Below are positions 8,089 to 16,822 of a stretch of 32,018 nt of DNA, piece by piece. The DNA is from Cocleimonas sp. (GTDB lineage: Bacteria > Pseudomonadota > Gammaproteobacteria > Thiotrichales > Thiotrichaceae), in assembly GCA_023146675.1 (NCBI GenBank), contig JAGLBQ010000028.1, positions 1 through 32,018 on the forward strand. The letters run 5' to 3'. A program made the position numbers and the translations under genes. The notes under the pieces were generated by a model. It saw only the letters and a program-made list of their open reading frames with translations. It had not been told where the DNA came from and searched no databases. Within the stretch, counting starts at the first letter, position 1, and the number at the start of each line of letters is the position of its first letter.

Positions 8089-8168
8089 AAATTACTCCTT
8101 TGAGTGTATTTGGAACGTTCTGGAAATGAAAATTAAGTTCTCATTTCTTAATAAGTAGTTTAGTTGAT

Positions 8169-8196
8169 ACCTACTGACAGCATCCTGTCAGTAGGT
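8169..8196. terminator. Perfect 12-bp stem-loop after argB
   Basis: ACCTACTGACAG pairs perfectly with CTGTCAGTAGGT across a CATC loop. It sits about 22 bases after the argB stop and before the VOC/YafY operon. There is no strong U-run on the argB (minus) strand, so termination is likely but not certain; it could also protect the argB mRNA end. Confidence 0.6.
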
Positions 8197-8218
8197 TAAA
8201 ATTTAATCAAGATTAATA

Positions 8219-9103
8219 TTAACTGATCAATGTTCCCACGCCAGTATCGGTCAATAACTCAAGTAAAACAGCATGCTCCACACGTCCATCAATAATACAG
8301 GAAGACTGACTTCCTGCTTCAACTGCTTCCAGCGCACACTCTATTTTAGGAATCATCCCCCCCTGAATAGTGCCATCTCGTTTTAACGCTTCGATACGCT
8401 GTTTATTTAATCCTGTCAGTAAATTACCTTCTTTATCTAACACACCAGGGGTATTGGTCAGCAATAATAATTTATCGGCTTTAAGAATGGCCGCCATTTT
8501 TCCTGCAACTGTATCGGCATTGATATTATAGGATGTACCCCGCTCCCCTGCACCCACAGGAGCAATAATAGGAATGAAATCTTCTTTAACTAACATTTCA
8601 AGAATCGAAGGATCAATGCTTTTAATTTTTCCAACATGCCCTAGGTCAATAATTTCAGAAGGTTGATTGTCTTTGTTTTTTTTTGTCAAAATTAGTTTTT
8701 CAGCACGAATTAGATCACCATCCTTACCTGTTAATCCAATCGCACGTCCACCCGCGTGGTTAATCATACTGACAATATCTTTATTAACTAGCCCGCCTAA
8801 TACCATTTGTACCACATCCATTGTTTCGGTATCTGTTACGCGCATACCGTCTATAAAATGGCTTTCTTTGCCTATTTGTTTGAGTACATTACCAATTTGT
8901 GGACCACCCCCATGCACAATAATGGGGTTAATGCCCACTTGTTTAAGTAATACAATATCGCGTGCAAAGCCTTCTTTTAATTTATCATCGGTCATGGCAT
9001 TGCCACCGTATTTAATGACGATGGTTTTACCTGCATAGCGCTGGATATAAGGAAGGGCTTCGGTAAGGATATGGGCAGTGTTGATTGCGGCGGAATTCTT
9101 CAT
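8219..9103 (-). CDS. argB: Acetylglutamate kinase
   Basis: ArgB phosphorylates N-acetyl-L-glutamate with ATP, the second step of arginine synthesis, in the cytoplasm. Family motifs in order are IVIKYGGNAM (catalytic Lys), IIVHGGGPQIG, GMRVTD, YNINADTVAGKMA and GGMIPKIECALEAV. The start at 9103 gives 294 residues beginning MKNSAAINTAHILTEALPYI, the normal length; a longer frame to 9205 adds 34 residues unlike the family and is rejected. The N-terminal helix before the kinase core is the feature of the hexameric, arginine-inhibited type, so feedback inhibition is likely (family knowledge). No other arg gene is adjacent. It is divergent from the aminotransferase gene at 9326, with a 222-base spacer that must hold both promoters. 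Confidence 0.95.
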   Translation of the reverse strand: MKNSAAINTAHILTEALPYIQRYAGKTIVIKYGGNAMTDDKLKEGFARDIVLLKQVGINPIIVHGGGPQIGNVLKQIGKESHFIDGMRVTDTETMDVVQMVLGGLVNKDIVSMINHAGGRAIGLTGKDGDLIRAEKLILTKKNKDNQPSEIIDLGHVGKIKSIDPSILEMLVKEDFIPIIAPVGAGERGTSYNINADTVAGKMAAILKADKLLLLTNTPGVLDKEGNLLTGLNKQRIEALKRDGTIQGGMIPKIECALEAVEAGSQSSCIIDGRVEHAVLLELLTDTGVGTLIS

Positions 9104-9325
9104 TGGGCAAGTAATCTCATCAAGTTTTGGATTGGGGGTTAAAAGCTGGATTATAGCAAATGAGATAACGGTTAATAACTGTCTATATTGAGTATTAAAT
9201 TGCAACTTCTACATGGATTTTTTCTAAGCTTTTTAATATAGTAGGAGCGTTTATTTTTTACATTCGCTATAGATACTCATTTTATAAATTTATAACAAAA
9301 CTACTTTTTAAGGGTCTTTTTTCTT

Positions 9326-10501
9326 ATGGCAATCCAGCTTTCTGATCGCGTACAGCGTGTTAAACCATCTCCAACACTAGAAATCAGTGCATTAGCATTG
9401 AAATTAAAAGCACAAGGGCGGGATATTATCTCGTTGGGGGTGGGTGAGCCTGATTTTCACACAGCACCTCATATCAAAGAATCAGGTATCGCGGCAATTG
9501 CAGAAAATAATACAAAATATACCGCAGTGGATGGTATTCCTGAGTTAAAAGCAGCCATTATCAATAAATTTAAAAAGCAGAACGATTTAAGCTACGAGTC
9601 CGATCAAATTCTGGTTTCCTGCGGCGGTAAGCAGAGTTTCTCAAACCTTTGCCAAGCCTACTTAAATGATGGTGATGAAGTTATTATTCCTGCACCTTAT
9701 TGGGTGTCTTATCCTGATATGGTCATGCTAGCAGGAGGTGTGCCTGTCATAGCCAGAGCAGGGCAAGAGACGGGTTTTAAACTGACCGCTGAAACACTAG
9801 AAGCTTCCATTACGGATAAAACGCGCCTCTTTGTCATCAATAGCCCATCTAATCCAACGGGTGTTATGTACAGTAAAGATGAGTTAGCAGCATTGGGCGA
9901 GGTGTTATTGAAGTATCCTAATATTGTTATTGCCACTGATGATATGTATGAATTAACCCTCTTTGGTGTTAATGAATTTTGCAATATTGTCAATGCAACC
10001 CCAGCACTTTATGATCGTACCGTGGTCATGAATGGGGTATCAAAAGCCTATGCTATGACAGGTTGGCGTATTGGTTATGCAGGTGGACCACTAACATTGA
10101 TTAAAGCAATGAAAAAAATCCAGTCACAAAGTACCTCAAATCCTACTTCAATTTCACAAGTTGCAGCCGTTGAAGCGCTAACTGGGGATCAAAGTAGTAT
10201 TGATACCATGATGGAAGCCTTTGAAGAAAGGCATAATTTTGTCGTAGCAGAATGCAATAAAATGGATGGGGTGGAATGTCTGCCTTCTGATGGTACATTT
10301 TACAGCTTTCCCAATGTTGAAGGCATGATTAAGCGTCTTGACGGGGTGAACAATGATGCAGAGTTGGCAACTTATTTATTAGATAAAGGTGTGTCACTGG
10401 TGCCAGGTAGTGCGTTTGGATTAGAGGGGCATATTCGTATTTCTTATGCGACTAGTATGGAAAACTTAAAGAAAGCGATTGAACGGATTGCTTCACTTTA
10501 G
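9326..10501 (+). CDS. Class I PLP-dependent aminotransferase (aspartate aminotransferase type)
   Basis: This 391-residue cytoplasmic enzyme has the fold-type I pattern of the aspartate aminotransferase 1b / prephenate aminotransferase group. Visible motifs are LGVGEPDF near residue 37, SCGGKQS near 98, the NSPSNPTG signature (172-179), Asp205 in ATDDMYE, the PLP-binding Lys240 in NGVSKAYAMTGWRIG, and the substrate-carboxylate Arg in HIRISYATS near the end. It moves amino groups between aspartate or an aromatic precursor and 2-oxoglutarate; the exact substrate cannot be settled by eye. AAGGG lies about 12 bases before the ATG. It neighbours argB, but there is no other pathway context. Confidence 0.9.
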   Translation: MAIQLSDRVQRVKPSPTLEISALALKLKAQGRDIISLGVGEPDFHTAPHIKESGIAAIAENNTKYTAVDGIPELKAAIINKFKKQNDLSYESDQILVSCGGKQSFSNLCQAYLNDGDEVIIPAPYWVSYPDMVMLAGGVPVIARAGQETGFKLTAETLEASITDKTRLFVINSPSNPTGVMYSKDELAALGEVLLKYPNIVIATDDMYELTLFGVNEFCNIVNATPALYDRTVVMNGVSKAYAMTGWRIGYAGGPLTLIKAMKKIQSQSTSNPTSISQVAAVEALTGDQSSIDTMMEAFEERHNFVVAECNKMDGVECLPSDGTFYSFPNVEGMIKRLDGVNNDAELATYLLDKGVSLVPGSAFGLEGHIRISYATSMENLKKAIERIASL

Positions 10502-10520
10502 CAAAGTGTACGCATTACGT

Positions 10521-10558
10521 GGCTCTAGCGACATAACCTCTCACTGACAGCTAGAGCC
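10521..10558. terminator. 8-bp inverted repeat between the aminotransferase and lipoprotein genes
   Basis: GGCTCTAG and CTAGAGCC are perfect inverted arms separated by 22 bases, starting 20 bases after the aminotransferase stop. The large loop and lack of a U-run make it a weak terminator; an operator or mRNA processing site is an alternative. Confidence 0.35.
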
Positions 10559-10582
10559 TCGTAACCAGAGAAATTATTCCAC

Positions 10583-12355
10583 ATGATGATAACGAACCCT
10601 CTTACTAAAGTAGCATTGACTCTCATTCTATTAGGCTTATCAGCCTGTTCTAATCTTCCTAAAAAACCAGCGCCACCAGCAAACCAAAAAGCAGGTGATT
10701 ACAGCTACTTAAAAAAACATATGAGCTGGTTTATCAATAAAGAAATGCGTAAAGCCAATACTGTGGGCTTAAGCATTGCGCTAATTGATGATCAAAAAAT
10801 TGTTTGGCAACAGGGTTTTGGTTTTGCAGATAGGGAAAGGCAGATTAAAGCGGATACACAAACCCGTTACCGTGCAGGCTCAATCTCCAAAGTTTTCACC
10901 TCAATGGCGGTGATGCAACTGGTTGAAGCGGGGAAAATGAATCTTGATCAGCCGCTGGTTCGTTACTTACCTGAGTTTAAAATCAATAGCCGTTTTGGCT
11001 CTACCGATAACATTACTCCAAGAACAATTTTAACCCACCATTCAGGGCTTCCCAGCGATTGGTCGGATCGCATGTGGGCTAAAAAACCGCTCCATTTTAC
11101 TAAGCTAGTTGGAGCAATTAAAGAGGACTACACAGGTTATCCTGTTAATAAAGCGCTGAGTTATTCCAACTTAGCGATCAGTCTATTAGGTCATGCGATA
11201 CAGAAGATAAGTGGGCAGAACTATAGTGATCATATGCAGCAAACTCTACTTGCGCCAATGAACATGCATCATTCAGAATTTGCATTGGGTTTAAGAGGTG
11301 AAAATGCAGCTAAAAGTTATATTGATGGCAAAGCTGTCGCTGAACTGCCATTGGGGAAAATCCCAGCAGGTGGTTTAAATACTACCGTTACTGATCTTTC
11401 TCAGCTTGCAATCATGCTGAATAAACAGGGGAAAATAGAAAGTCAGCAGGTGTTATCAGCAAGGTCATTAAAAACTATGTTTACTGTGCAAAATAAAAAT
11501 ATTCCACTGGATTTAGGTAATAAAATCGGGTTGGCATGGTTTATAGATGATCAAACACTGGCAGGTAAAGAGCGTGTTTATGGGCATAATGGCGTGACGA
11601 TTGCGCATCGTGCTGTATTTGCGGTATCAGAGAAATCAAAACTAGGGGTTGTTATTCTGTCAAACTCGGGTGGTACGCCGATTTTAAAGATTGCCAAAGA
11701 GTTTTTACAATCGGCATGGCAGGCTAAATATGCTAAAAAATTACTAACTCTGGATGCAAAACCATTGGCATCTCCCCTCAAAAATTCTGCAATTGTGGGG
11801 TCTTACACTACTATGTTAGGGGTTATAAAAATTATAGAGAAATCACCAAATTATTATCAAATAAAATCTAAACGCGGTACTTTTGATTTATTGCCTGCTA
11901 AAAATGACACGCTGTATTTAAAATATCGACTGCTTGGATTGTTTCCAATGGATGTTGGTAAGCTTAAAGATGTCCGTCTATCTATACACAAAATTGATGG
12001 CTATCAGGTGATTGTTGCAGAGCGAAACCAATATCGACGTATTATGGGGGTAAAAATTGAGCGTAAAGAAATCCATAGTGCATGGAAAAACCGTCTTGGT
12101 CGCTATAAAATAGTAAATTCCCAAGAGAGTGATTTAACATATGTTGACTCCTTTTTGCTTAAAGTTGAGAATGGTTTTTTAATCGCACAATTAAACTATC
12201 CTAAGGGGAGTGATGATATGGTACTGACAACGATAAATGATAAAGAAGCTATTATAGAAGGATTAGGCAGAGGAAAGCGTGAGACGATACGGATGACCGT
12301 TGATAAAACGGGGGCAGAAGTAGTTATGTACAGTGGGCTACGGTTTAAGCGCTAG
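10583..12355 (+). CDS. Lipoprotein serine hydrolase of the class C beta-lactamase family
   Basis: This 590-residue protein starts with a lipoprotein signal; the lipobox LSAC puts the acylated Cys at residue 22. The beta-lactamase/transpeptidase-like domain (about 45-370) has all three active-site elements: nucleophile Ser100 in S-I-S-K, Y194-S-N, and H335-N-G in place of the KTG box. HxG is usual for esterases and D-amino-acid peptidases of this family rather than true penicillinases. About 220 further residues form a C-terminal region of beta-strand character, as in DUF3471-type extensions. It probably hydrolyses a peptide or ester at the envelope; resistance to beta-lactams should not be assumed. 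Two ATGs in tandem (10583 and 10586) make the exact start uncertain. Confidence 0.85.
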   Translation: MMITNPLTKVALTLILLGLSACSNLPKKPAPPANQKAGDYSYLKKHMSWFINKEMRKANTVGLSIALIDDQKIVWQQGFGFADRERQIKADTQTRYRAGSISKVFTSMAVMQLVEAGKMNLDQPLVRYLPEFKINSRFGSTDNITPRTILTHHSGLPSDWSDRMWAKKPLHFTKLVGAIKEDYTGYPVNKALSYSNLAISLLGHAIQKISGQNYSDHMQQTLLAPMNMHHSEFALGLRGENAAKSYIDGKAVAELPLGKIPAGGLNTTVTDLSQLAIMLNKQGKIESQQVLSARSLKTMFTVQNKNIPLDLGNKIGLAWFIDDQTLAGKERVYGHNGVTIAHRAVFAVSEKSKLGVVILSNSGGTPILKIAKEFLQSAWQAKYAKKLLTLDAKPLASPLKNSAIVGSYTTMLGVIKIIEKSPNYYQIKSKRGTFDLLPAKNDTLYLKYRLLGLFPMDVGKLKDVRLSIHKIDGYQVIVAERNQYRRIMGVKIERKEIHSAWKNRLGRYKIVNSQESDLTYVDSFLLKVENGFLIAQLNYPKGSDDMVLTTINDKEAIIEGLGRGKRETIRMTVDKTGAEVVMYSGLRFKR

Positions 12356-12391
12356 CACAATATGATAACCTATACTTTGCTCCCTCAGCTA

Positions 12392-12431
12392 AATTGATAG
12401 CGCCCAAATAAGAATTTGGGTGCTATCAATT
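12392..12431. terminator. 18-bp stem-loop between convergent genes
   Basis: The arms 12392-12409 and 12414-12431 pair over 18 positions with one G-U/G-T mismatch around the four-base loop AAGA. It lies midway between the convergent ends of the serine hydrolase and DUF4332-protein genes, so a two-way terminator is the simplest reading, although no long T-tract follows on either strand. Confidence 0.7.
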
Positions 12432-12470
12432 GGTGACTTTGCCAAGAACCGAATTAAATAAGTTAGTTGT

Positions 12471-14945
12471 TCAAGTCAAAGCTTTCGCGCCATCAATAAA
12501 CCCCTGAATCTCATCAATACTAGGTAGTGTGCTGCGCTTGGTTATATATTCATGGACGGTAGAAATTTCTTGTAATACATTATCAGCATTTGAGGCGGCA
12601 AGTTTGGTCGTTGTGTTAAAGCCTGCAAGTTCGAGCAATTCTGCCAAAATACCATCTACTCCTTTAATGCGAATTAGATCAGCATTATTTACCCAGCCAT
12701 GAACAACCCACTTCTCTTTACCTAAGCTTTTGGATAATAAATTAATGCCTGTATCGGTTGATGTTTTTGTGAGTAAGTCTTGGGTGGTTTTAATACCCAT
12801 GATGTAAAGTCGTCTATCATCTTCGTTTGATATGGATTGAATAGCATCAATGGGAAAGTTTGATTCTTCTGCATCAGGGTAATGCGTTAAACTTTCTTTC
12901 GCCTGACTTAAACCATCTTTAGCTTTCTCAATTCCTGACATTGCCAGCTCTGCAATTCCTGCTGAAGCGAACATGCCTTTAATGCCATTGCTAGAGTTTT
13001 CATTGCTATCTTGATTATGATTGTAAGATTTTATGGAATCCTTTGCATCAGATGCTTTGTGAACAATTTCTTCTTTAGCACTATGGATTCCTTCTTTTGC
13101 CTTGTCAAAACTAGACTTTAATTTGTCAGAAACACCAGAGGATTCAAACTTTTCTTTTATATCTGAAAAGACATTTTTTTCTTCTGGTATGGCATTTTTT
13201 TGCACAACATGATCAACAGGTGCTGTTGTTATAGCGTCTTTTGTGTCTGATATTTTTTGTGATAGTTCATTGGGCGTTATTTTTTTCTTTACTTTATTTT
13301 GTTCTGCTGTTACTGGAGTAGACCGTATTTTTTCCTTCTTCGGTGTATTTGGTGCATAGTCCAGCGGTGCTTTGATGCTTTCTACCGCACTATCTTTTAC
13401 AGTTGAAACTTTGTCGAGTAGGTCTTTTTTACCTGCTTTTGCTTTATCAAAAGCAGATGTTAACTTGTCAGAAACAGCAGAGGATTCAAATTTTTCTTCT
13501 GGGTTGGTATTTTTTTGATCAATAGGTGCTGTTGTTATAGCGTCTTTTGTGTCTGATATTTTTTGTGATAGTTCATTGGGCGTTATTTTTTTCTTTACTT
13601 TATTTTGTTCTGTTGTTGCTGGAGTAGGCTGTGTTTTTTCCTTCTTCGGTGTATTTGGTGCATAGTCCAGCGGTGCTTTGATGCTCTCTACCGCACTATC
13701 TTTTACTGTTGAAGCATTGTCGAGCAGGTCTTCTTTACTTGCTTTTTCTTTATCAAAGCCAGATATTGATTTATCTGAAAGGATACTTTTTTCTTCTGGT
13801 TTGGCATTTTTCTGATCAATAGCTGTTGTTACAGCGTCTTTTGTATCTGACGTTTTCTGTGATAGCTCATCGGGTGTTATTTTTTGCTTTACTTTATTCT
13901 GCTTTGCTGGAGTAGGCTTAATTTCTTCCTTTTTAGATATATTTTTTGCATAGTCCAGCGGGGCTTTGATTGTTTCTAAGGCACTATCTTTTACCGTTGA
14001 AACTTTGTCGAGTAGGCTTTTTTTACTTGATTCTTCTGACGGTGCAGTAATGTTATCGCTATTAACAGGTTTAGCCTGATTCAAATCAGGTTCTGCTTTA
14101 TTTTCTGTTTCTGCATGTGAAAGGAGATCACTGTCTTTAGCTAATTGTTTTTTTAGCTTGTCTTCTTTAGTTGCAAGATCTTTTTTTAGTGTTTTCTGAA
14201 GAGTGTTTGCCTGTTGTAAACGGGTCTCAGCTTTTTCTTTTTCGACTAATGCATTGGATATTTGTTCTTCTTTTTCTTCCAGTTGTTCGGTTAGTTTTTT
14301 CTCTTTTATCGCAAAGCCTTTGGTTAAATTATCAACCTGTAACTCTCCTTTTCCCAAGTCTTTCTCGATATCAACGAGCTTATTAGTCGCATGATCAAGA
14401 TCAGTTTTGGTTGATTTTAATTTTGTCTCTAAGGTTGTATTTTTTTGTTGATATTCTTTTAGTCTGTTTTGTGTGTCTTTTTCTAGTAGAGACAATTGTG
14501 AAGAAGAGTGTTCCAGTTTCTTCTCTAGATCAATACTGGAGCTTTGTTGATCATCTTCATACTCCGATATTTTGCTATCAAACTGCGCCATGCTCATGGC
14601 GAGTTCTTCATCTTTTTGTGCGAGTAATGACTGCTGCTTATGTGTTTCCTCATCCGCAGTAGCCAGTTTTATCGTTAAACGCTCAAGCTTTTGGTTGTAG
14701 GTATGCTTTTGAGTTTCTATTTTACTTTCAAGTCTTTCTTTTTCATGGGTTACACCAGAAAGCTTATTTATTTTGCTGGCATAGCTATTGCGCTCTTGAC
14801 TGAGCGCATCGTATTTATCTTGCCACTTTTCATTAAGCGTATTCAGTTTCTTTTTACCACCTCCACGCAGTAACCACCCCAGTAAACCCGCAACCAAAGC
14901 AGTGATTAGAAGGCATAACCAAATTTGTGATAGTAAGTAAGCCAT
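12471..14945 (-). CDS. Membrane-anchored coiled-coil protein with tandem repeats and DUF4332-like C-terminal domain
   Basis: This 824-residue protein has one N-terminal membrane helix (about 5-26, LLITALVAGLLGWLLRG), then a long coiled coil (about 35-285). Next come three tandem repeats of 96-102 residues (about 310-610; landmarks LLDKVSTVKDSAVESIKAPL, KKKITPNELSQKISDTKDAI and PEEK) and a degenerate fourth part (SSGVSDKLKSSFDKAKEGI). The last 125 residues resemble DUF4332/helix-hairpin-helix domains (GIKTTQDLLTK, then WVNNADLIRIKGVDGILAEL, then AGFNTTTKLAASNADNV). In this domain the I-K-G-V turn is typical of helix-hairpin-helix units that bind DNA or protein. The start overlaps the stop of the OmpA gene (TAATG), so translation is coupled. 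The repeats are nearly identical in DNA, a sign of recent expansion. Function is unknown; a scaffold linked to the envelope is an inference. Confidence 0.8.
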   Translation of the reverse strand: MAYLLSQIWLCLLITALVAGLLGWLLRGGGKKKLNTLNEKWQDKYDALSQERNSYASKINKLSGVTHEKERLESKIETQKHTYNQKLERLTIKLATADEETHKQQSLLAQKDEELAMSMAQFDSKISEYEDDQQSSSIDLEKKLEHSSSQLSLLEKDTQNRLKEYQQKNTTLETKLKSTKTDLDHATNKLVDIEKDLGKGELQVDNLTKGFAIKEKKLTEQLEEKEEQISNALVEKEKAETRLQQANTLQKTLKKDLATKEDKLKKQLAKDSDLLSHAETENKAEPDLNQAKPVNSDNITAPSEESSKKSLLDKVSTVKDSALETIKAPLDYAKNISKKEEIKPTPAKQNKVKQKITPDELSQKTSDTKDAVTTAIDQKNAKPEEKSILSDKSISGFDKEKASKEDLLDNASTVKDSAVESIKAPLDYAPNTPKKEKTQPTPATTEQNKVKKKITPNELSQKISDTKDAITTAPIDQKNTNPEEKFESSAVSDKLTSAFDKAKAGKKDLLDKVSTVKDSAVESIKAPLDYAPNTPKKEKIRSTPVTAEQNKVKKKITPNELSQKISDTKDAITTAPVDHVVQKNAIPEEKNVFSDIKEKFESSGVSDKLKSSFDKAKEGIHSAKEEIVHKASDAKDSIKSYNHNQDSNENSSNGIKGMFASAGIAELAMSGIEKAKDGLSQAKESLTHYPDAEESNFPIDAIQSISNEDDRRLYIMGIKTTQDLLTKTSTDTGINLLSKSLGKEKWVVHGWVNNADLIRIKGVDGILAELLELAGFNTTTKLAASNADNVLQEISTVHEYITKRSTLPSIDEIQGFIDGAKALT
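13116..14018 (-). repeat. Three in-frame tandem repeats (periods 288 and 306 bp)
   Basis: Corresponding points of the repeat units lie at 13355, 13661 and 13949, giving periods of 306 and 288 bases. Copies two and three share an 89-base block with no differences (13218-13306 and 13524-13612). All units stay in frame, so length change by recombination would keep the protein intact. Confidence 0.9.
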
Positions 14946-15865
14946 TATTGCTTGTCCTCAATTGTAATTTCAATACGACGATTTCTAGCTCGACCAACAT
15001 TTGTTTTATTGCTGGCTACAGGTTCGCTAGATCCATGTCCTTGTGCCGTTAAACGTTTAGAGTCAATACGCTGATCGATAAGATACTTCATCACAGCCTT
15101 GGCACGCCCATGACTCAATTTTTTATTAAGTGATGCTTTTCCTGTAGAGTCTGAATGCCCATGAATGACTAGGTTGAAGCTACCGCATTCCTTAGCTGCT
15201 AAGGCTAGCTTATTAAGTACCCTGATACTGTTTTTCTGCACAGAATCACTAGAGGTATTAAAGTAGATAGGCGTTTTAAGTATCTGGTTAAATTTTTTCT
15301 GACAATCTTTTGATGCTTTTACTTGTTTTATAGGTGCTTCCTGAGCGGCTTCTTTTTCCTGAGACTCATCTTGTTTTACCGATATTTCTTTTGTTATTTC
15401 TGCTTTTTGAGTTTTATTCTGTTTTACGGGAGGCTCTATTGTGGGAGTATTTTTAGTTTTTTGTGTATCTTCTACTGAATTATCATCAGAATCAGTAGTT
15501 TGTTCTTTTGGCTGTTCTATATTTTTTGTATCAACCTGAGGACTGTTATTTTGATCTGAATCTTGAGGGGTTGCAGTACTGTTAGTAACAGTCAGTTGAT
15601 TCTCTATGAGGTTGTAACCATTAATACGCACAGCTTGATCAGCCGCATCTTTTGCTTCCTTGTTAGGAGCAGAGCCCGTTAGGGTAATATCGCGACCATC
15701 GACAGCAAGATTGACCCATCCTAGATTTTGCTTATCCAGTGCTTCCTGTGCGCGTGTATTAATATCGCTTTGAATAGTCGTTGCGGTGTTCATTTTGTGG
15801 GAGCAGTAATAGCCTAATAAGGCAGTAGGTATGAGTAATAATAAGAGAAGTAAAAATTTTTTCAT
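14945..15865 (-). CDS. BON-domain and OmpA-like peptidoglycan-binding protein
   Basis: This 306-residue protein begins with a signal peptide or anchor (MKKFLLLLLLLIPTALLGYY). A BON domain follows at about residues 32-95 (LGWVNLAVDGRDITLTGSAP, then AADQAVRINGYNLIENQLTV), usually a phospholipid or periplasm-facing interaction module. After a Gln/Lys/Thr-rich linker the OmpA-like domain (about 190-306) has the peptidoglycan-binding signature VIHGHSDSTG, LSHGRAKAVMKYL and GHGSSEPVASN, then GRARNRRIEI. It would tie the envelope membrane to the wall. An AGGAG ribosome site precedes the start. It is first in a two-gene unit with the DUF4332-like coiled-coil protein and is divergent from the sigma factor/kinase operon. 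Confidence 0.9.
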   Translation of the reverse strand: MKKFLLLLLLLIPTALLGYYCSHKMNTATTIQSDINTRAQEALDKQNLGWVNLAVDGRDITLTGSAPNKEAKDAADQAVRINGYNLIENQLTVTNSTATPQDSDQNNSPQVDTKNIEQPKEQTTDSDDNSVEDTQKTKNTPTIEPPVKQNKTQKAEITKEISVKQDESQEKEAAQEAPIKQVKASKDCQKKFNQILKTPIYFNTSSDSVQKNSIRVLNKLALAAKECGSFNLVIHGHSDSTGKASLNKKLSHGRAKAVMKYLIDQRIDSKRLTAQGHGSSEPVASNKTNVGRARNRRIEITIEDKQ

Positions 15866-16303
15866 CAGATCTCCTGAAACTAATGTGAGCTGGAGGTGGT
15901 CACATTGTGAGTATCTATTATGATTAAGGTAATAAGTAAATGCTAATGTACTAATATTATTACTATTAATTCACCGCTCGTATGGTCATTAGTACACTAT
16001 ATCCTATTGTAATGCTTTTCGCTGGTTATTATCTAGACAAAAAGTCTAATTATATAACACTAAGGTTAATTAATTTTATTATCTTTATTAGAAATAGTTA
16101 TCAGTATGAAAATACTGAGTATTTTAGTAAATTAACTATAAATAACTGAGCTTTTTAACCATACTTTGTCGCTATAGCAAATACGGATTTAGAGGAGTCT
16201 CTTTATTGATAAACACTAGAGTCAATAGCCCTCATAATTTTAATTTATTACAGACCGCATAAGGTAATTTTTTTATTTATATTTAACCCAAATAGTGAGA
16301 AAA
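15866..16303. promoter_or_regulatory. Divergent intergenic region between the OmpA and sigma-factor operons
   Basis: This stretch of about 440 bases must hold promoters for both directions. I see several perfect inverted repeats: AATGTGA/TCACATT (15882-15888 and 15900-15906) just upstream of the OmpA gene's ribosome site; TAGAC/GTCTA around five A's (16034-16048); and the palindrome AAAATACT-G-AGTATTTT (16109-16125). The last is operator-like. No convincing sigma-70 promoter pair and no open frame stand out; an ECF-type promoter recognised by the adjacent sigma factor could lie here (inference). Confidence 0.45.
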
Positions 16304-16822
16304 ATGGAATTTAATCAAAATAACTCAATCCTACTCCAATCTGTTTATCCTGATCTTAAGCGCTTAGCTTCGATTTATATGTCAAGGGAGCGAGCAGGGC
16401 ATACGTTATCGCCAACAGCACTCGTCAATGAAGCCTATTTAAAGCTGTGTTCCAATAAGAATATTGAAAGTGAGGATAAACAGCATTTTTTAGCGATTTG
16501 TGGGCGCTGTATTCGACAGGTATTAGTGGAGCACTCGCGCAAGAAAAATGCATTAAAACGTGGTGGTGACCTTATCTTTTCAACGTTGTATGAAGAATCA
16601 TGCGGCAATGATGTGGGTAAGGAAACAGATTATGCGGCATTGGATGAAGCATTGAGGCGTTTAGAGCAGTTAGATGAGATACAGGTGAGAGTGGTCGAGT
16701 TGCGTTTTTACTCAGGAAGGACAATTGAGGAAATCGCTACACTTCTTGACCTCTCAGAATCAACGATAAAGCGCAAATGGATGATGGCTAAAGCATGGTT
16801 GTACAAGGAAATAAATCAGTAG
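16304..16822 (+). CDS. ECF-type RNA polymerase sigma factor (TIGR02999-like, kinase-associated)
   Basis: This protein of about 172 residues has region 2 (LKRLASIYMSRERAGHTLSP, then TALVNEAYLKLC) and region 4 (LEQLDEIQVRVVELRFYSGR, then TIEEIATLLDLSESTIKRKW). The ending KRKWMMAKAWLYKE and the R-x-G-H-T-L-S-P-T-A-L-V-N-E-A-Y signature match the ECF group found with Ser/Thr kinases, which has no classical anti-sigma gene. A GTG at 16295 gives three more residues; the ATG at 16304 (MEFNQN) fits better. The kinase gene starts inside its 3' end with a 28-base overlap, so production is coupled. It probably directs transcription of nearby envelope genes after phosphorylation or release by the kinase (inference). 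Confidence 0.9.
   Translation: MEFNQNNSILLQSVYPDLKRLASIYMSRERAGHTLSPTALVNEAYLKLCSNKNIESEDKQHFLAICGRCIRQVLVEHSRKKNALKRGGDLIFSTLYEESCGNDVGKETDYAALDEALRRLEQLDEIQVRVVELRFYSGRTIEEIATLLDLSESTIKRKWMMAKAWLYKEINQ

Noticed and set aside
9104..9205. 34-residue N-terminal extension of argB
   Set aside because: ArgB proteins of this type begin close to the helix HILTEALPYI; the extension is not family-like and would cover the promoter region.
10583..12355. Antibiotic-resistance beta-lactamase
   Set aside because: The third motif is H-N-G and not K-T-G, and the long C-terminal extension matches serine hydrolases of other function; resistance is not supported.
14171..14873. Four short plus-strand frames within the coiled-coil gene
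   Set aside because: They are shadows produced by low-complexity coding sequence on the minus strand.
15882..15906. CRP-like site (TGTGA...TCACA)
   Set aside because: The half-site spacing is 11 bases in place of the 6 required; a hairpin reading is more natural.
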